Source: Poriferisodalis sp965221195 (GTDB lineage: Bacteria; Actinomycetota; Acidimicrobiia; Acidimicrobiales; Poriferisodalaceae). From it: DNA of 64,000 nucleotides. Of this stretch, positions 60,017 through 64,000 are shown in pieces. The DNA lies in assembly GCA_965221195.1 (NCBI GenBank), contig OZ244864.1:434001-498000 (forward strand), read 5' to 3'. A model generated the notes under the pieces. That model worked only from the letters and a program-made list of their open reading frames with translations. It was not told the origin of the DNA and searched no databases. The position numbers and the translations under genes are program-made. Each line of letters begins with the position of its first letter. The stretch's first letter is position 1.

Positions 60017-60634
60017 TTACTTGCTGTAAAGCTCAACGATGAGCTGCTCGCGCACCGGTATCTCAATCTGAGACCTCAGCGGCAATTCGCGGACCGTGAC
60101 TTGCTGACCGCCGTCGCCGGCCTCGAGCCACAACGGCGGCGTGCGATCTAGCACGTCAAGGTTCCAGCGAACAGTCACAATCTCACGGGACCGCAAACGC
60201 AGCGCAACCACATCTCCTTGACGCGCTCGGTAGCTGGGAATACTCACCCGGCGACCGTTGACGTCAATGTGACCATGGCTAACGAACTGGCGGGCCTGCG
60301 GACGAGTCGCCGCCCAGCCAGCCCGGTACACGATGTTGTCGAGGCGCAGCTCAAGAAGGCGCAACAAGTTCTCGCCAGTGACCCCGCGCTGACGAGCAGC
60401 TTCCTCATACACGTTGCGGAACTGCCGCTCGGTCATCCCGTAGGTGAAGCGGCACTTTTGCTTTTCTTGCAACTGCGTCAGGAACTCAGAGTTCTGGCTG
60501 CGGCGGCGCCCGCGGCCGTGCTCGCCGGGCGGGTAAGGACGCCGGTCCAGCGCCTTAGTCTCGCCCTCTGTGCCCCAGATGTTGGTGTTGAGACGCCGCG
60601 AGACGCGAGCCTTGGGACCTGTGTAGCGAGACAT
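60017..60634 (-). CDS. rpsD: 30S ribosomal protein S4
   Basis: This 205-aa protein has MSRYTGPKARVSRR at the start and the S4 RNA-binding domain RLDNIVYRAGWAATRPQARQFVSHGHIDVNGRRV. The N-terminus lacks the zinc-binding Cys, so it is the Zn-independent type. It precedes rpoA as in the usual order. Confidence 0.97.
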   Translation of the reverse strand: MSRYTGPKARVSRRLNTNIWGTEGETKALDRRPYPPGEHGRGRRRSQNSEFLTQLQEKQKCRFTYGMTERQFRNVYEEAARQRGVTGENLLRLLELRLDNIVYRAGWAATRPQARQFVSHGHIDVNGRRVSIPSYRARQGDVVALRLRSREIVTVRWNLDVLDRTPPLWLEAGDGGQQVTVRELPLRSQIEIPVREQLIVELYSK

Positions 60635-60635
60635 G

Positions 60636-61025
60636 TCACACCCTCCGGCGCTTCGGAGGCCGACAGCCGTTGTGAGGCACCGGTGTCATGTCGCGTATGC
60701 CTTTGATCTCAATGCCGGAATTCTGGATCGAGCGGATGGCCGTCTCGCGGCCCGAGCCAGGCCCCTTCACATGAACATGCACACGTCGCACACCGTGCTC
60801 CATCGCCCGCTCAGCAGCCTGCTCAGCAGCCTGCTGTGCAGCGAACGGCGTTGACTTGCGAGAACCCTTGAAACCGGCGTTACCTGCCGATGCCCACGAC
60901 ACGACGTTTCCGCCAAGATCGGTGAACGTGATGATGGTGTTGTTGAACGAACTCTTGATGTGCGCCACGCCGTCTCCGACGTTCTTGCGTTCTTTACGGC
61001 GCCCGCGGCGGGCTGGCTGATTCAT
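60636..61025 (-). CDS. rpsK: 30S ribosomal protein S11
   Basis: This 129-aa protein has the full S11 pattern (VAHIKSSFNNTIITFTD, FKGSRKSTPFAAQQAAE, GIRDMTPVPHNGCRPPKRRRV). The start overlaps the rpsM stop (4 bases), and the stop is 1 bp before rpsD. Confidence 0.97.
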   Translation of the reverse strand: MNQPARRGRRKERKNVGDGVAHIKSSFNNTIITFTDLGGNVVSWASAGNAGFKGSRKSTPFAAQQAAEQAAERAMEHGVRRVHVHVKGPGSGRETAIRSIQNSGIEIKGIRDMTPVPHNGCRPPKRRRV

Positions 61026-61399
61026 TTACGCACCTTCTTCTTGCCTGCCACGGTTTTGCGTGGACCTTTGCGGGTGCGCGCGTTCGTGTGCGTCCTCTGG
61101 CCCCTCACCGGCAGGCCGCGACGGTGGCGGACACCCTGGTAGCAGCCGATCTCGATCTTGCGCTTCACGTCCTGAGCTACGTCTCGCCGCAGATCACCCT
61201 CCACGGTGAGGTTGGCATCAATGTGGTTGCGGATGCGCGCCACTTCGGCGTCGGTGAGGTCACGCACTCGGGTGCGCTCAGCGATGTTCAAATCTTCGCA
61301 GATCTGCTGGCTGGCTGAGCGGCCGACACCATAGATGTAGGTCAACGCGATCTCAACACGCTTCTCGCGGGGTATGTCAACACCGGCAATTCGGGCCAT
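61022..61399 (-). CDS. rpsM: 30S ribosomal protein S13
   Basis: This 125-aa protein begins MARIAGVDIPREKRVEIALTYIYGVG and ends with the basic tail RGQRTHTNARTRKGPRKTVAGKKK, typical of S13. It is coupled to rpsK. Confidence 0.97.
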   Translation of the reverse strand: MARIAGVDIPREKRVEIALTYIYGVGRSASQQICEDLNIAERTRVRDLTDAEVARIRNHIDANLTVEGDLRRDVAQDVKRKIEIGCYQGVRHRRGLPVRGQRTHTNARTRKGPRKTVAGKKKVRK

Positions 61400-61417
61400 T
61401 GATTCGGGACTCCTGTT

Positions 61418-61531
61418 TCAACCTTGCCGTTGCTTGTGCCGCGGGTTCACGCAGATCACCCGGATCCGCCCATGACGGCGGATGATGCGGCACTTGTCGC
61501 AGATCTTCTTGACGCTCGGACGGACTTTCAT
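61418..61531 (-). CDS. rpmJ: 50S ribosomal protein L36
   Basis: The 37-aa protein MKVRPSVKKICDKCRIIRR... keeps the zinc ligands C-x2-C...C-x4-H, so it is the zinc-binding type. The longer open frame to 61672 belongs to the adk 3' region and is not used. It lies 18 bp before rpsM. infA is expected just upstream but is not there. Confidence 0.95.
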   Translation of the reverse strand: MKVRPSVKKICDKCRIIRRHGRIRVICVNPRHKQRQG

Positions 61532-61571
61532 CGGGGGACCTGCGCTGTAGGTGAGCAGGTAAGTATAGAGG

Positions 61572-62174
61572 TCACGGTGCCGCCTCAACAGCGGCCACAG
61601 TACCCACCGGTGCCGCCTCAACAGCGGCCACGATGCGCTGATGTACCTGATCGGGTGTGCCGAGGCCGTCAACGGTCACCAGCACTCCTCGATCTGCGAA
61701 CAGCTTGCGCAACGGTGCTGTCTCAGCTTCATACAACTCCAACCGACGCGCGATCGCTTCAGGTGTGTCGTCGGCACGGCCTCTAGCCAGCATCCGCTTC
61801 GTCACCACTTCGTCGGCTACATCAAGGTCAACGGCTTGATCCACCGTGTGCGGCGCCAGCAGAGCGAACAGCCCATCGGCTTGTGCTTCGGTGCGGGGAA
61901 AGCCGTCCAGCAAAAAACCGGCCGCAGTGTCGGGCTTGCGGAGACGCTCAGCCACGATTCCCAAGATCAGTTCATCGCTAACGAGTTCGCCTGCGTCCAT
62001 CACTTCTTTGGCTTGGCGTCCCAGTTCGGTGCCGGCGGCGACCGCGGAACGCAGCATGTCTCCTGTGGATATGTGAGACACGCCATAACGCTGAACGAGC
62101 ATCTCGCACTGGGTTCCCTTGCCGGCACCCTGCTTGCCCAAGATGATCAGCCTCCGGGCAGCGGTGGCAGGCAT
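61572..62174 (-). CDS. adk: Adenylate kinase
   Basis: This 200-aa protein has the P-loop GKQGAGKGTQ (first Gly changed from usual GPPG), STGDMLR, LLDGFPRTEAQA and the short LID RGRADDTPEAIARRL. The C-terminus ends in a duplicated VAAVEAAP unit from a tandem repeat of about 33 bp (61579-61644). Its ATG overlaps the secY stop by one base (TGATG). Confidence 0.95.
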   Translation of the reverse strand: MPATAARRLIILGKQGAGKGTQCEMLVQRYGVSHISTGDMLRSAVAAGTELGRQAKEVMDAGELVSDELILGIVAERLRKPDTAAGFLLDGFPRTEAQADGLFALLAPHTVDQAVDLDVADEVVTKRMLARGRADDTPEAIARRLELYEAETAPLRKLFADRGVLVTVDGLGTPDQVHQRIVAAVEAAPVGTVAAVEAAP

Positions 62175-63502
62175 CAGGCCAAGAATCCTTCGTAGTTGCG
62201 CATCAGCAGCTGGCTGTCAACCTGCTTCATGGTCTCCAGTGCAACGCCAGCGGCGATCAGTATCGAGACACCCCCGAAGCCAATGGCGGCACCCGCACCC
62301 CCAGAGCCAAGCGCGTCGAGATCGCTGGTCAACGACAGCAGCACGCTGGGCAGGAGCGCCACCAAGGCGATGAACGTGGCGCCCGGCAAGGTGATGCGGT
62401 TGAGCACTTTGGCCAAGTACCGCTCGGTTTGTGGTCCTGGCCGGATACCAGGAATAAAGCCGCCTTGTTTGCGGATGTTGTCGGCTTGGCGCACCGGGTC
62501 GAATGAAATAGCCGTATAGAAGTAGGCAAAACCCACGATCAACCCGCCAAAGAACAAGATGTACGCAATGTTGTCTGGCTGAGTGAGGTACTCATCAACA
62601 GCGGTCTGTAGCCATCCCCAGTTCGCCACGTTGGACAACAGCACCGGCAGGAACAGAATCGAGCTGGCAAAGATGACCGGGATCACCCCCGACTGGTTGA
62701 CCTTCAGCGGAATGTAAGTGTTCTGTCCGCCGTAGAGCCGACGGCCCACTTGGCGCCGCGAGAACTGCACCGGAATCCGGCGCTGGCCTTGCTCGATGAA
62801 GATGATGGCCACCATCATGCCGATGGCGACGATGACAGCCGCTGCGAGGTACACCGTGCCCTGCACCGCCAGCAAGCGGGCCCCATCGAAGGGGATCGTG
62901 GACACCACCGAAGCGAAGATCAACAGCGACATGCCATTGCCCACACCGCGTTGGCTGATCAGCTCGCCCATCCACATGAGCAGCGCTGTGCCCGCAGTGA
63001 GCGACAAAATGACCAAGGCCACTCGGTTGAAGGTGAAATCGGGAATGACGATGACGCCCGCCGTGTTGCCGAGCGCAGTGCCTTGGCCCCGCCCGAAGAT
63101 AAACGTGATGCCGGTGGCCTGCACGAAAGCGATGCCAAGCGTCAGGTAGCGGGTGTACTGCGTTAGCTTCCGCTGGCCCACAGCACCCTGCTGCTGCAAC
63201 TGCTCAAAGCGGGGAATCGCCACAGTGAGAATCTGGATGATGATCGATGCCGTGATGTACGGCATGATCCCTAGAGCAAAGATCGCGAAATTGGTGAGCG
63301 CCCCGCCAGAGAACAGGTTTAACAACGCCAGTACACCGCCAGTGGAAGAAGCCTGCTCGCGCAACGACACGATGGCGTCGAAGTCGATACCTGGCACCGG
63401 CACCTGAGAACCCAGCCGGTACGCCGCGATGATGAACAGAGTGAACATGATCTTCCGGCGCAGATCCTTAATCCGGAAGATGTTGCGCATGTGGCCGAGC
63501 AT
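62174..63502 (-). CDS. secY: Protein translocase subunit SecY
   Basis: This 442-aa protein has ten membrane helices, with conserved loops including LGSQVPVPGID, IMPYITASIIIQ, and GGFIPGIRPG, the cytoplasmic C5 loop for SecA and ribosome contact. I chose ATG 63502 with a GGGGG run 5 bases upstream; the GTG one codon before is possible. It is preceded by rplO, followed by adk. Confidence 0.96.
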   Translation of the reverse strand: MLGHMRNIFRIKDLRRKIMFTLFIIAAYRLGSQVPVPGIDFDAIVSLREQASSTGGVLALLNLFSGGALTNFAIFALGIMPYITASIIIQILTVAIPRFEQLQQQGAVGQRKLTQYTRYLTLGIAFVQATGITFIFGRGQGTALGNTAGVIVIPDFTFNRVALVILSLTAGTALLMWMGELISQRGVGNGMSLLIFASVVSTIPFDGARLLAVQGTVYLAAAVIVAIGMMVAIIFIEQGQRRIPVQFSRRQVGRRLYGGQNTYIPLKVNQSGVIPVIFASSILFLPVLLSNVANWGWLQTAVDEYLTQPDNIAYILFFGGLIVGFAYFYTAISFDPVRQADNIRKQGGFIPGIRPGPQTERYLAKVLNRITLPGATFIALVALLPSVLLSLTSDLDALGSGGAGAAIGFGGVSILIAAGVALETMKQVDSQLLMRNYEGFLA

Positions 63503-63511
63503 CACGACCCC

Positions 63512-64000
63512 CTAGCGATTGGTGTGCTGGTTGCCCCGAGCCGCAGGGCGCGGCCCTCTGAACGTAGGCGGCAGTATCTCAATGCTGCCGCCGGCGGCCT
63601 CAACTGCCGCCCGTGCCGAGACAGACACCGCGTGGGCCTTCACGGTGACCGGTCGTGTGATCTCCCCGCGTCCAAGCACTTTGACCATTGAACCCGCCGA
63701 CACCAAGCCACGTCCCAGCAGCGCCTCAGGTGTCACTTCGTTGAGACCGCTCGCATCGAGCGTGTCGAGGTTCACAGGCTGGTACTCCACCCTAAAGGGG
63801 TTCTTGAAGCCCTTCCGCTTGGGGACGCGAACCTGCAACGGCAGCTGGCCGCCCTCATACCAAACGGGCACGGTTCCCCGTGCCCGGGTGCCCTTGGTGC
63901 CACGGCCTGCTGTCTTGCCGCCCTTGCCGCCGGTGCCCCGAGCTACCCGTTTGGGCTTGCGCTTCGCACCCGGTGGCGGGGTCAGATCATGCAGTCTAAG
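63512..64000 (-). CDS. rplO: 50S ribosomal protein L15 (5' end cut by the window edge)
   Basis: The frame continues from the internal GTG up to the window end, giving LRLHDLTPPPGAKRKPKRVARGTGGKGG.. at the visible N-terminus, which is the L15 start region lacking only the first one or few codons. L15 motifs continue with FEGG-like YEGGQLPLQVRVPKRKGF and a C-terminal VKAHAVSVSARAAVEAAGG. It lies 9 bp before secY. Confidence 0.93.
   Translation of the reverse strand, partial: LRLHDLTPPPGAKRKPKRVARGTGGKGGKTAGRGTKGTRARGTVPVWYEGGQLPLQVRVPKRKGFKNPFRVEYQPVNLDTLDASGLNEVTPEALLGRGLVSAGSMVKVLGRGEITRPVTVKAHAVSVSARAAVEAAGGSIEILPPTFRGPRPAARGNQHTNR

Overview
The window looks like a chromosome segment from a high-GC actinobacterium, most likely of the class Acidimicrobiia or a close relative. 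This is inferred from gene content: a coproheme decarboxylase of the actinobacterial/firmicute heme route, an F420-associated DUF2342 zincin, a LytR_C protein, a CIRCE-controlled groEL without groES, frequent GTG/TTG starts and stop-start overlaps. No rRNA or other decisive marker is present.

Layout. 0.1-24 kb is mostly housekeeping on the minus strand: a tandem-fused CaiB-type CoA transferase, serine hydrolase, DUF4015 protein, QueF, an IMPDH/GMPR-family enzyme, YceI, a large Calx-beta surface protein, ChdC, FdhD, GroEL, glycerate kinase, Upp, tRNA-Thr, a secreted-protein plus small-membrane-protein cassette, RlmB, IspF, IspD and HipBA. 24.4-46 kb is accessory and looks like a defence island: an ATPase remnant, a type III restriction-modification pair with a membrane-anchored partner, an LRV-repeat/MoxR/VWA operon, HicB with a damaged HicA, a DUF4143 ATPase, and a minus-strand cluster made of a PAPS-reductase-like enzyme, a GHKL ATPase, two unrecognised proteins and a DUF262-DUF1524 restriction protein. 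47-64 kb returns to core genes: ClpC, polyprenyl synthase, folate genes, LysS, TilS, Hpt, and the end of the ribosomal/rpoA operon (rplO-secY-adk-rpmJ-rpsM-rpsK-rpsD-rpoA-rplQ).

The most striking signal is three long G/C homopolymers at candidate contingency loci. A G17 tract splits the PAPS-reductase-like gene into two frames, and 16 or 19 G would rejoin them. A G11 tract lies inside the type III mod gene, which is in frame here. A C11 tract lies just upstream of the ribosome-binding site of the surface protein. Together they suggest phase variation of two DNA-directed systems and one surface antigen. The PAPS-reductase/GHKL/DUF262 cluster lies between two direct copies of a 43-bp hicA fragment about 8.8 kb apart, so the segment 36.7-45.6 kb may be a mobile or recombined unit. 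I could not name this cluster as a known defence type. It combines parts known from Ssp/Dnd and BREX type 4 systems (PAPS-reductase fold; DUF262-DUF1524 effector) with a GHKL ATPase. It is the best candidate here for an undescribed system.
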